From assembly GCA_964458605.1 (NCBI GenBank), contig CAYWLS010000040.1, positions 1-22,495 on the forward strand: a DNA stretch of 22,495 bases. Direction: 5' to 3'. The notes beneath the pieces are model-generated. The model saw only the letters and a program-made list of their open reading frames with translations, had not been told where the DNA came from and made no database searches. The translations under genes and the position numbers were made by a program. Positions 15,613 through 22,495 of this stretch are shown here, piece by piece (position 1 is the stretch's first letter; each line of letters opens with the position of its first letter). The DNA is from JBBSNV01 sp964458605 (GTDB lineage Bacteria; Pseudomonadota; Alphaproteobacteria; Reyranellales; JAQSWP01).

Positions 15613-16932
15613 ATGGCCAAAAAGCCCGCCGCGCCCACCGCCGGACTGTTCGAGGCCAGCGCGCCGCGGCCGCTGGCCGATCGCATGCGGCCCAAGTCGC
15701 TGGACGAGGTTGTCGGCCAGGACCATCTGCTGGCGACCGACGGACCGCTGGGGCGGATGCTGGCAGCCGGCCGTCTGGCCTCGATCGTCCTGTGGGGGCC
15801 GCCCGGCTGCGGCAAGACCACCATCGCCCGGCTGCTGGCCGAGCGTGCCGGGCTCCATTTCGAACCGCTGTCGGCGGTGTTCTCCGGCGTCGCCGATCTG
15901 CGCAAGGCCTTCGAGGCGGCGCGCTCGCGGCGCCTGGCGGGGCAGGGAACCTTGCTGTTCGTGGACGAGATCCATCGCTTCAATCGGGCCCAGCAGGATG
16001 GCTTTCTGCCCTATGTCGAGGACGGCACCGTCACCCTTGTCGGCGCCACCACCGAAAATCCGTCCTTCGAGCTGAACGCCGCCCTGCTGTCGCGCTGCCA
16101 GGTGCTGGTGCTGAAGCGGCTCGACCAGGCGGCGCTGGAATTGCTGCTGACGCGGGCCGAGGCGCTGGAGGGGCACGAGCTGCCGCTGACCGGCGCAGCG
16201 CGTGAGGCGCTGTGCGCCATGGCCGATGGCGACGGGCGCTACCTGCTGAACATGGCCGAAGAGCTGTTCGCCATGACGCCGGCCCGGCCGCTCGATGTCG
16301 ATGGGCTGGTGCGCGCGGTCCAGAAACGGGCGCCGATCTACGACAAGGCGCAGGAAAGCCACTACAATCTGATCAGCGCGCTGCACAAATCGATGCGCGG
16401 CTCCGATGCCGACGCCGCCCTCTACTGGCTGGCGCGCATGCTGGCCGGCGGCGAGGACCCGCTCTACATCGTGCGGCGCATCGTGCGCTTTGCCAGCGAG
16501 GATGTCGGCATGGCCGATCCCCAGGCGCTGCTGCAGGCGCTGGCGGCCTGGGATGCCTATGAGCGGCTGGGCTCGCCGGAGGGCGAATTGTGCATCGCCC
16601 AGGCGGTGGTCTATCTCGCCACCGCGCCCAAATCCAACGCGCTGTACAAGGCCAGCGGCGCGGCCAAGCGGGCGGCCCAGGAGACCGGCTCGCTGATGCC
16701 GCCCAAGCACATCCTCAATGCGCCGACCAAGCTGATGAAGAACCTGGGCTACGGCAAGGACTACGCCTACGACCACGACACCGAAGAGGGCTTCTCGGGG
16801 CAGAATTATTTCCCCGACGAGATGCCGCGGCGCCAGTTCTATCGGCCGGCCGAACGCGGCTTCGAGCGCGAGATCGCCAAGCGGCTGGACTATTGGGCCA
16901 AACTGCGCGGCGGCAAGTCGAACGACGAATAG
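15613..16932 (+). CDS. rarA: Replication-associated recombination protein A (RarA/MgsA AAA+ ATPase)
   Basis: The 439-residue clamp-loader-like ATPase acts at stalled replication forks with RecA and SSB. It contains the RPKSLDEVVGQDHLL entry motif, Walker A GPPGCGKT (62-69), Walker B LLFVDEIH (114-121), sensor-1 region VGATTENPSFELN (143-155) and the C-terminal RarA domain (ALHKSMRGSDADAALYWLARML, EDVGMADP, KSNALYKA). It begins 5 bases after the protease stop with a weak ribosome-binding site, so it is likely co-expressed with it. Its 3' end is convergent with the DCC gene. Confidence 0.96.
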   Translation: MAKKPAAPTAGLFEASAPRPLADRMRPKSLDEVVGQDHLLATDGPLGRMLAAGRLASIVLWGPPGCGKTTIARLLAERAGLHFEPLSAVFSGVADLRKAFEAARSRRLAGQGTLLFVDEIHRFNRAQQDGFLPYVEDGTVTLVGATTENPSFELNAALLSRCQVLVLKRLDQAALELLLTRAEALEGHELPLTGAAREALCAMADGDGRYLLNMAEELFAMTPARPLDVDGLVRAVQKRAPIYDKAQESHYNLISALHKSMRGSDADAALYWLARMLAGGEDPLYIVRRIVRFASEDVGMADPQALLQALAAWDAYERLGSPEGELCIAQAVVYLATAPKSNALYKASGAAKRAAQETGSLMPPKHILNAPTKLMKNLGYGKDYAYDHDTEEGFSGQNYFPDEMPRRQFYRPAERGFEREIAKRLDYWAKLRGGKSNDE

Positions 16933-17357
16933 GGAGGACCCGGATCGGCCTTATCCCTGGTCGAGGAACAGCCGGCGTTGCGCCGGCATCGGCACCAGAC
17001 ATGTCTGCGTTTGCCGAAGAAGCGATAGCGGTTGCGGGCGATGAAGCTGTAGCCGGCGTCGCGCAACGGACGCGGCACGATCCACAGCACCCGCAGCAGC
17101 CGCCACGGTCCGGGCAGGCGATCGAGCACCTTGAGTGCGGCAGTCGATTTGACGTAACACCTGCCGTCCTCGATCAGCGCCACGTTCTCCAGGTCGCCCG
17201 GCGTCAGCCCGTATTGCGCCTTGAGCCCGCTGCCTACGGGCCCCTGCGCGAAGGCGAAGCGGAATATCCCGTCGCGGTCGTGGCGCAGCACGCGCAGCAC
17301 GCCGAAGCTGCAGATGTTGCACAGCCCGTCGAACACGATGACCGGCGGTCCGCTCAT
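16890..17357 (-). CDS. DCC-family (YuxK/DUF393) thiol-disulfide oxidoreductase, apparently frameshifted near the C-terminus
   Basis: The open frame from ATG 17357 encodes 155 residues. It opens MSGPPVIVFDGLCNICSFG with the CxxC (C13, C16) and DG motif of DCC proteins, then VALIEDGRCYVKSTAALKVL, GPWRLLRVLWIVPRPLRDAGY and IARNRYRFFGK. After R118 the frame becomes unlike the family. A -1 shift near 17004 restores TCLVPMPAQRRLFLDQG and a stop at 16951, a 135-residue protein of usual size. As it stands the frame runs on and overlaps the rarA end by 43 bases antisense. The ribosome-binding site is weak. The biochemical role of this family is poorly defined; redox function is inferred from CxxC. It may be a pseudogene or a sequencing error. 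Confidence 0.75.
   Translation of the reverse strand: MSGPPVIVFDGLCNICSFGVLRVLRHDRDGIFRFAFAQGPVGSGLKAQYGLTPGDLENVALIEDGRCYVKSTAALKVLDRLPGPWRLLRVLWIVPRPLRDAGYSFIARNRYRFFGKRRHVWCRCRRNAGCSSTRDKADPGPPYSSFDLPPRSLAQ
16971..16987. repeat. Inverted repeat at the 3' end of the DCC gene
   Basis: Perfect 7-bp arms (16971-16977 and 16981-16987) surround a 3-base loop. The repeat lies between the convergent rarA and DCC stops (frame-restored DCC), inside the restored DCC reading frame. Neither side has a T tract, so it is at most a weak bidirectional terminator for the two converging genes. Confidence 0.4.
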
Positions 17358-17435
17358 TGCCCAAGCATGCTGCCGGCCCCATGCCGACGCCAGAGACACC
17401 TTGTCACCGTCGAGACAGCCGCCTAGTTTCCGGCC

Positions 17436-18401
17436 ATGTCCCAGGTCCAGACTTGCACCGTAGACCAAGACGACGGCGAATTGCGCCTCGATCGCTGGTT
17501 CAAGCGGCATTTCCCGATGCTCGGCCACGGGCGGCTGGAGAAGCTGCTGCGTACCGGCCAGGTGCGCCTGAACGGCAAGCGTGCGGCGGCGTCCGACCGG
17601 GTGGCGCCGGGCGACACCATTCGCGTGCCGCCTCTGCCGCAAGCCGAGCCGGCGCGGCCGCCACGCCAGACGCCGCCGGTCGACGAGCGCGATGCCAAGG
17701 AACTGCGCGGCCGGGTGCTCTATCGCGATCGCGATATTCTCGCCATCGACAAGCCGGCCGGACTGGCTGTGCAGGGCGGCAGCAAGACCACGCGCCATCT
17801 CGACGCCATGCTCGATGCGCTGAAATTCGACGCCAAGGACAGGCCGCGCCTGGTGCATCGGCTGGACAAGGATACCTCGGGCGTTCTGGTGCTGGGCCGC
17901 ACCGCCGCTGCCGCTTCGCGCCTGGCGGCGCTGTTCCGCGGCCGCGATCTGAAGAAGGTCTACTGGGCGGTGGTTGTCGGCGTGCCGACGCCGGAAGCCG
18001 GCGACATACGCCTACCGCTGGCCAAGCGCATCGGTCGCCCGGGCGAGGGGGAGGAGCGCATGGTAGTGGACGAGGAGGAAGGCCAGTCGGCCCGCACCCT
18101 GTTCCGCACGCTGGACGCGGCGGGCAGCAAGGTGGCGCTGCTCGAGCTTGAGCCGCTGACCGGGCGCACGCATCAGCTGCGCGTGCATTGCGCGGAACTG
18201 GGGACGCCGATCCTGGGCGACGGCAAATATGGCGGCGCCGAGGCGATCCTTCCGATCGGCGAGTTCTCCCGATCGCTGCACCTGCATGCGCGCCGCTTGG
18301 AAATTCCCGGCGCGAATGGCAGGCGGATCGTCATCGAAGCGCCCTTGCCACGTCACATGCGTGATACGCTGGAATTTTTCGGCCTCAATCCGTCGGTCTG
18401 A
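17436..18401 (+). CDS. RluA-family 23S rRNA pseudouridine synthase (RluC/RluD-like)
   Basis: The 321-residue enzyme isomerises uridines to pseudouridine in 23S rRNA. An S4 RNA-binding domain (about 14-65: RLDRWFKRHFP, RLEKLLRTGQVRLNGKR) precedes the catalytic domain. The catalytic aspartate is Asp144 in HRLDKDTSG. LTGRTHQLRVHCAELGTPILGD and LHARRLEI are the other family motifs. The S4 domain and neighbourhood favour RluC, but RluD cannot be excluded from sequence alone. The start at 17436 is divergent from the DCC gene across 78 bases, and the ribosome-binding site is weak. Confidence 0.93.
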   Translation: MSQVQTCTVDQDDGELRLDRWFKRHFPMLGHGRLEKLLRTGQVRLNGKRAAASDRVAPGDTIRVPPLPQAEPARPPRQTPPVDERDAKELRGRVLYRDRDILAIDKPAGLAVQGGSKTTRHLDAMLDALKFDAKDRPRLVHRLDKDTSGVLVLGRTAAAASRLAALFRGRDLKKVYWAVVVGVPTPEAGDIRLPLAKRIGRPGEGEERMVVDEEEGQSARTLFRTLDAAGSKVALLELEPLTGRTHQLRVHCAELGTPILGDGKYGGAEAILPIGEFSRSLHLHARRLEIPGANGRRIVIEAPLPRHMRDTLEFFGLNPSV

Positions 18402-18501
18402 GACCGCCGGGATTGCGCCAATCCGAGGCTGGCATCGCAACGGCATCGTCGTTAGAGTCGCCGCTTCGCATCGTGAAACTCTTGCCTGGGAAGAGCCCAT
18501 C

Positions 18502-20544
18502 ATGCGCGTGCTGAAGATCGCTGCCATTGCCCTCCTGCTGCTGGTCGTGGTGATTGCCGGGGCGCTGTTCTGGGTCAGCACGCAGGACTTCAGCAAATAC
18601 CAGAGCGTCATCGCCGACCAGGTCAAGCAGGCGACCGGACGCGATTTGAAGATCAACGGCAAGTTCGCCGTCAAGGTCGGGCTGTCGCCGTCCCTGCAGG
18701 TCGACGACGTGACGTTTCAGAACGCCAGCTGGGGCTCGCGTCCGGAGCTGGGCAAATTCAAGCAGCTGGATGTCGAACTGCAACTGGTTCCGCTGATCTT
18801 CGGCAACATCAAGGTCAATCGCATCGTCCTGAGCGGCGCCGACATCCTGCTGGAGACCGATTCGCAGGGGCGCAGCAATTGGGAATTCGGCGACGGCAAG
18901 CCTGCCAAGGGTCAGGCGCCCGCCAATGCACCCGCCAACGCGCCGTCCAATGCGGCCACTTCGTCCGGCGCCACCACCCTGCCGCAGATCGACAAGCTGT
19001 CGATTCGCGACTCGACCGTGACGGTCAGGAACGCGCAGTCGGGCAAGACCAGCGTCATCAACGTCACCACGCTCGATGCCAGCGGCATTGGCCCGACCGG
19101 CACCACGCAACTCGATCTCGACGGCAAGCTGAACGGCAGCCCGGTCTCGGTCAAGGCGAGCATCGACCAGCTTGCCGGCGTGATCGGCGGCGGCGACGGC
19201 GTGCTGGACGTCTCCGTGAAATCGGGACCCAGCAGTGTCACCTTGGTAGGACCGATCAAGGGCGGCAACCCCGCCGCGGTGAAGATCGCGGCCCAGGGCG
19301 ACAGCCTGGCGGCGCTCAAGCCGCTGATCGGCGGCGCCTTGCCGGCGCTTGGCCCGTACGCCCTGGACGGCCGGCTGAGCGGCACCGGGCCCTACAGCTA
19401 TCGGCTCGACGTGGCCAAGCTCAAGGTGGGAACCACCGAAATAGCGGGCACCATCAATGTCAGCCGCTCCGGCGGGCGGCTCAAGGCGGTGGCCGAATTG
19501 TCCTCGCCCCGGGTGAACGCCAAGGACTTCCTGAAACCCGACGGCGGCAGACCGGCCGGCGGCGGCGCGGCCGGAAAAGACGACGGCCGCCTGTTTCCCG
19601 CCGATCCCCTGCCGGTGGAGGATCTGCGGTTGGGCGATGCGGTGCTCAATCTCAAGGCTGGCGAGGTGGTCAACGACGAGGTCAAGATGCAGAACCTCGT
19701 ATTCTCGCTGGTGCTGCAGAACGGGCGCCTGAGCATCAAGCCCACGGCCACGGTGAGCGGCGGTTCGGTCCATATCGATTTTGCGCTCGATGCCTCCGGT
19801 CCGACGCCGCAACTGGCTTTCGCCTTGCAGGGCAGAAACGTCAATTTCGGCGATCTGCTGAAGATGCTGCGCAACAGCGACGTGATCTCCGGCGGTCCCG
19901 CCACGGTGGATGTCAACGTGCGCGGCGCTGGCAATTCGGTTCGGGCGGTCATGGCTTCGCTCAACGGCACCACCAGCGTGACGATGGGGCGGGGTGCGCT
20001 CAACAACAGCCGCATCGCCTTCCTCACGGCCGATTTCCTGAGACTGCTGACAGGCGGTGGCAGCACGTCGGAAATCCAATGCGCGGTAAGCAGGTTCAAG
20101 ATCGTCAACGGCATCGCCACCAGCGAGGCGCTCGTGTTCCAGGCCACCAACTTTGCAGGGCGCGGCCAGGGATCGATCAACCTCGGCACCGAGGGGCTCG
20201 ATCTGCTGATCCATCCCGAGACCAACCAGCCCGCCTTGGCGAGCCTGGCGGTGCCGATCCATATTGGCGGCACCCTGGCCAATCCCAGTGCGACCCCCGA
20301 TCTGGCGCAGGGCGTGCTGGAGACGCCCAAGAACGTGCTGGGAACGGTCGGCAAGGGCGGCGGCGGTCTGCTCAACACCATCACCGGCGGGCAGATCGGT
20401 GGCTCCAGCGGCTCGTCGGGCGGCGGCTGCGCCGCCGCGGCCGCCCCGGCCAATACGCCCGCCACCGGCAAGACCGCGCCGGCGCCGGCGCCCGCCCCGA
20501 AATCCAATTCCCCCGTCGACCGAATGAAGAAGCTGTTCAAGTGA
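18502..20544 (+). CDS. AsmA-family envelope protein
   Basis: The 680-residue protein starts with one N-terminal membrane segment (about residues 4-24), followed by a large periplasmic part. The AsmA N-domain includes QVKQATGRDLKINGK, LQVDDVTFQNASWGS and the VNRIVLSGADILLE repeat-like strands. The C-terminal region has the AsmA pattern C-x-V-S-R-F-K-I-V-N-G-I-A and GQGSINLGTEGLDLLIHP, then GGTLANPSATPDL. Pro/Ala/Gly linkers occur near 132-158 and in the last 50 residues. AsmA-like proteins form beta-rich bridges linked to phospholipid transport and outer-membrane homeostasis; the exact role here is not known. The frame is open upstream, but the ATG at 18502 precedes the membrane segment. It overlaps the next gene by one base. 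Confidence 0.88.
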   Translation: MRVLKIAAIALLLLVVVIAGALFWVSTQDFSKYQSVIADQVKQATGRDLKINGKFAVKVGLSPSLQVDDVTFQNASWGSRPELGKFKQLDVELQLVPLIFGNIKVNRIVLSGADILLETDSQGRSNWEFGDGKPAKGQAPANAPANAPSNAATSSGATTLPQIDKLSIRDSTVTVRNAQSGKTSVINVTTLDASGIGPTGTTQLDLDGKLNGSPVSVKASIDQLAGVIGGGDGVLDVSVKSGPSSVTLVGPIKGGNPAAVKIAAQGDSLAALKPLIGGALPALGPYALDGRLSGTGPYSYRLDVAKLKVGTTEIAGTINVSRSGGRLKAVAELSSPRVNAKDFLKPDGGRPAGGGAAGKDDGRLFPADPLPVEDLRLGDAVLNLKAGEVVNDEVKMQNLVFSLVLQNGRLSIKPTATVSGGSVHIDFALDASGPTPQLAFALQGRNVNFGDLLKMLRNSDVISGGPATVDVNVRGAGNSVRAVMASLNGTTSVTMGRGALNNSRIAFLTADFLRLLTGGGSTSEIQCAVSRFKIVNGIATSEALVFQATNFAGRGQGSINLGTEGLDLLIHPETNQPALASLAVPIHIGGTLANPSATPDLAQGVLETPKNVLGTVGKGGGGLLNTITGGQIGGSSGSSGGGCAAAAAPANTPATGKTAPAPAPAPKSNSPVDRMKKLFK

Positions 20545-21263
20545 TGCGTCGCAAATATCGGAACTGCGCCGCCCGCGCCGTCGATGGCGGCTTCGAACTG
20601 GCGCTGGACGGCAAGGCGATGCGGACCCCAGCGGGACAGCCCTTCGTGGTGGCGAGCCGGGCGCTGGCCGATGCCGTCGCGACCGAATGGAATGCGGTGC
20701 CGGCAAACGAGGCGCTCAAGCCCCTGGCCATGCCCATGACGCGGCTGGCGGTCACCGCCATCGATCGCATCCCGGGCCAACGCCAGAAGATCGTCGATGA
20801 CATCGCCGCCTATGGCCGCAGCGATCTGCTGTGCTACCGGGCGGAGCGACCGGCGGAACTGGTGGCGCGACAGGAAGCGGGATGGGACCCCTGGCTCGGC
20901 TGGGTGGCAAGCCGCTACGGGGCGTCGCTGACGCCCACAGCCGGCGTCATGCCGGTCGCCCAGGACGAGGCGGCCATCGCCCGGCTGCGCCAGGCGGTCG
21001 CTTCGTTCGACGATTTCTCGCTGACCGCCCTGTTCAACCTCACCGGCCTGCTGGGCTCGCTGGTGCTGGCGCTGGCGGTACTGGAAGGCGAGCTGGATCT
21101 GGAACGGGCAGGGTCGCTGGCCGAGATCGATGCAACTTACCAGGCGGAACGTTGGGGCGAGGACATCGAAGCTGTACGGCGGCGCGAGGCGGTGCGTCGC
21201 GACATCGGCGGGATTGGCCGGTTCCTGTCGCTTCTTTCGCAAGGCGGACCGTTAAGCGCCTGA
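20544..21263 (+). CDS. ATP12-family F1-ATPase assembly chaperone
   Basis: The 239-residue protein matches the ATP12 family, whose mitochondrial member binds the F1 alpha subunit during ATP synthase assembly. It shows LDGKAMRTPAGQPFVVASRALADAVATEW, the PLAMPMTRLAVTAIDRI segment, DLLCYRAERPAELVARQEAGWDPWLGW (about 95-121) and a C-terminal helical part ending AERWGEDIEAVRRREAVRRDI. The start ATG shares one base with the AsmA stop (TGATG), implying coupling. The GTG just before it is an in-frame alternative. A 118-base gap follows. Confidence 0.93.
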   Translation: MRRKYRNCAARAVDGGFELALDGKAMRTPAGQPFVVASRALADAVATEWNAVPANEALKPLAMPMTRLAVTAIDRIPGQRQKIVDDIAAYGRSDLLCYRAERPAELVARQEAGWDPWLGWVASRYGASLTPTAGVMPVAQDEAAIARLRQAVASFDDFSLTALFNLTGLLGSLVLALAVLEGELDLERAGSLAEIDATYQAERWGEDIEAVRRREAVRRDIGGIGRFLSLLSQGGPLSA

Positions 21264-21381
21264 AAATGCGTAGTTTCCGGCTAATGCTGCATAAGCGTTG
21301 GGCTGGCGCATAAAACCGGTAAGTGCTAGGTCATAATCCCAGTCTTGCGCCGCCTTGGCGCGCCCGCGATTCGGGGAGCAT

Positions 21382-22495
21382 ATGCAGCACATATTGAAGC
21401 AATTGGAACAAAAGCGTCACCAGGCGCGGTCCGGTGGCGGCGAAAAGCGCATCGAAGCGCAGCATGCCAAGGGCAAGTTGACCGCGCGCGAGCGGCTGGA
21501 CGTCCTGCTCGATCCGGGTTCGTTCGAGGAATACGACATGTTCGTCGAACACCGTACCTCGGACTTCGGCATGGACAAGCAGAAGATCCCCGGCGATGGC
21601 GTGGTCACCGGTCACGGCACGATCAACGGCCGGCTGGTGTTCGTGTTCAGCCAGGACTTCACGGTGTTCGGCGGTGCGCTGTCCGAGGCCCATGCCGAGA
21701 AGATCTGCAAGGTGATGGACAAGGCCGTGACGGTCGGCGCGCCGGTCATTGGCATCAACGACTCAGGCGGCGCGCGCATCCAGGAAGGCGTCAATTCGCT
21801 GGCGGGCTATGCCGACGTGTTCCTGCGCAACGTCACCAGTTCCGGCGTGATACCGCAGATTTCCATGGTGATGGGCCCCTGCGCCGGCGGCGCGGTCTAT
21901 TCGCCGGCCATGACCGACTTCATCTTCATGGTGAAGGACAGCTCTTACATGTTCGTCACCGGCCCCGACGTGGTGAAGACGGTGACGCACGAAAGCGTCA
22001 CCCAGGAAGAGCTGGGCGGCGCCGTGACCCACACCACGCGCTCGGGCGTGGCCGACATGGCGTTCGAGAACGACGTCGAGGCGCTGCTGCAACTGCGCCG
22101 CTTCGTCGACTTCCTGCCGCTCAGCAATCGCGAGAAGCCGCCGACGCGGCCCAACAGCGATCCACGCGACCGCGAGGAGATCTCGCTCGACACCCTGGTG
22201 CCGGACAACCCGAACAAGCCCTACGACATGAAGGAGCTGATCCTCAAGGTCGTGGACGACGGCGATTTCTTCGAACTGCAGCCCGACTACGCCGCCAACA
22301 TCATCGTCGGCTTCGGCCGCATGGAAGGGCAGACGGTGGGCGTGGTGGCCAACCAGCCGATGGTGCTGGCCGGCTGCCTCGACATCGATTCCTCGCGCAA
22401 GGCGGCGCGCTTCGTGCGCTTCTGCGACGCCTTCAACATTCCGATCCTGACCTTCGTCGACGTGCCGGGCTTCCTGCCGGGCACGGCGCAGGAAT
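21382..22495 (+). CDS. pccB: Propionyl-CoA carboxylase beta subunit (partial at window end)
   Basis: The first 371 codons of a carboxyltransferase subunit are present; full-length relatives have about 510 residues. With the biotin-bearing alpha subunit it would carboxylate propionyl-CoA to methylmalonyl-CoA. Motifs are GKLTARERLDVLLDPGSFEE, the CoA-site INDSGGARIQEGVNSLAGY (125-143), the oxyanion segment MGPCAGGAVYSPA (164-176), MFVTGPDVVKTVTHESV and the second-domain start near VPDNPNKPYDMKE. The FSQDFTVFGGALSEAHAEKI run favours the propionyl-CoA type. GGGGAG upstream supports the ATG at 21382. Acetyl-CoA or related acyl-CoA substrates are possible. Confidence 0.93.
   Translation, partial: MQHILKQLEQKRHQARSGGGEKRIEAQHAKGKLTARERLDVLLDPGSFEEYDMFVEHRTSDFGMDKQKIPGDGVVTGHGTINGRLVFVFSQDFTVFGGALSEAHAEKICKVMDKAVTVGAPVIGINDSGGARIQEGVNSLAGYADVFLRNVTSSGVIPQISMVMGPCAGGAVYSPAMTDFIFMVKDSSYMFVTGPDVVKTVTHESVTQEELGGAVTHTTRSGVADMAFENDVEALLQLRRFVDFLPLSNREKPPTRPNSDPRDREEISLDTLVPDNPNKPYDMKELILKVVDDGDFFELQPDYAANIIVGFGRMEGQTVGVVANQPMVLAGCLDIDSSRKAARFVRFCDAFNIPILTFVDVPGFLPGTAQE

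Noticed and set aside
17001..17015. Programmed -1 ribosomal frameshifting in the DCC gene
   Set aside because: No classical slippery heptamer is present at the join, and the nearby 7-bp hairpin is not clearly placed as a stimulator. A one-base deletion or read error is simpler.
18402..18501. Short repeated GGCATCG words before the AsmA gene as an operator
   Set aside because: The repeats are short, spaced by only a few bases and expected by chance in GC-rich DNA.
18385..20706. A 773-codon minus-strand open frame opposite the AsmA and ATP12 genes, and similar long antisense frames at 7709-9538 and 13868-15526
   Set aside because: They mirror GC-biased codon use of the real genes, show low-complexity His/Arg/Ala/Gly composition, no known motifs and no ribosome-binding sites.
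21332..21337. CATAAT as a -10 element for pccB
   Set aside because: No matching -35 hexamer is present 16-18 bases upstream; a promoter probably exists in the 118-base gap, but I cannot place it.

Overview
The window is a GC-rich stretch of an alphaproteobacterial chromosome. It covers almost the whole S10-spc-alpha ribosomal protein supercluster and the conserved genes that follow it. Three things point to Alphaproteobacteria: adk directly follows secY with no infA or rpmJ; rpsD is absent between rpsK and rpoA; and the trailing genes include an ATP12-type F1-ATPase assembly chaperone, known mainly from alphaproteobacteria and mitochondria. The order rplQ / HtrA-type protease / rarA / rluC-type synthase / ATP12 / propionyl-CoA carboxylase beta suggests a Rhodospirillales-like lineage (inference from memory; genus not determinable here).

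Layout. Positions 1-20 hold the last codons of a gene that is probably tuf, followed by a terminator-like hairpin. From 80 to 11520 there is one tightly packed plus-strand block: rpsJ, rplC, rplD, rplW, rplB, rpsS, rplV, rpsC, rplP, rpmC, rpsQ, rplN, rplX, rplE, rpsN, rpsH, rplF, rplR, rpsE, rpmD, rplO, secY, adk. Many junctions overlap by 1-4 bases. A near-consensus sigma-70-type promoter with a GC-only discriminator lies after adk and drives rpsM, rpsK, rpoA and rplQ (11643-14073). A strong intrinsic terminator closes this operon at about 14105-14134.

From 14195 on there are housekeeping genes: a periplasmic HtrA/Deg protease with signal peptide and two PDZ domains; rarA; a minus-strand DCC (YuxK-type) thiol-disulfide oxidoreductase gene with an apparent one-base frameshift near its end; an RluC/RluD-family pseudouridine synthase; a single-span AsmA-family protein; an ATP12 chaperone; and pccB, cut by the window end.

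The first 14 kb make the ribosome, the Sec translocon channel, adenylate kinase and the RNA polymerase alpha subunit, so growth-rate control of translation, secretion and transcription is genetically coupled. The later genes deal with envelope protein quality control, replication-fork rescue, rRNA modification, envelope homeostasis, ATP synthase assembly and propionyl-CoA metabolism. I see no mobile element, CRISPR array, tRNA, rRNA or phage gene, and no new multi-gene system. The points most worth a second look are the DCC frameshift, the alpha-operon promoter and leader, and the AsmA gene sitting between rluC and ATP12. No gene-free stretch exceeds about 130 bases.
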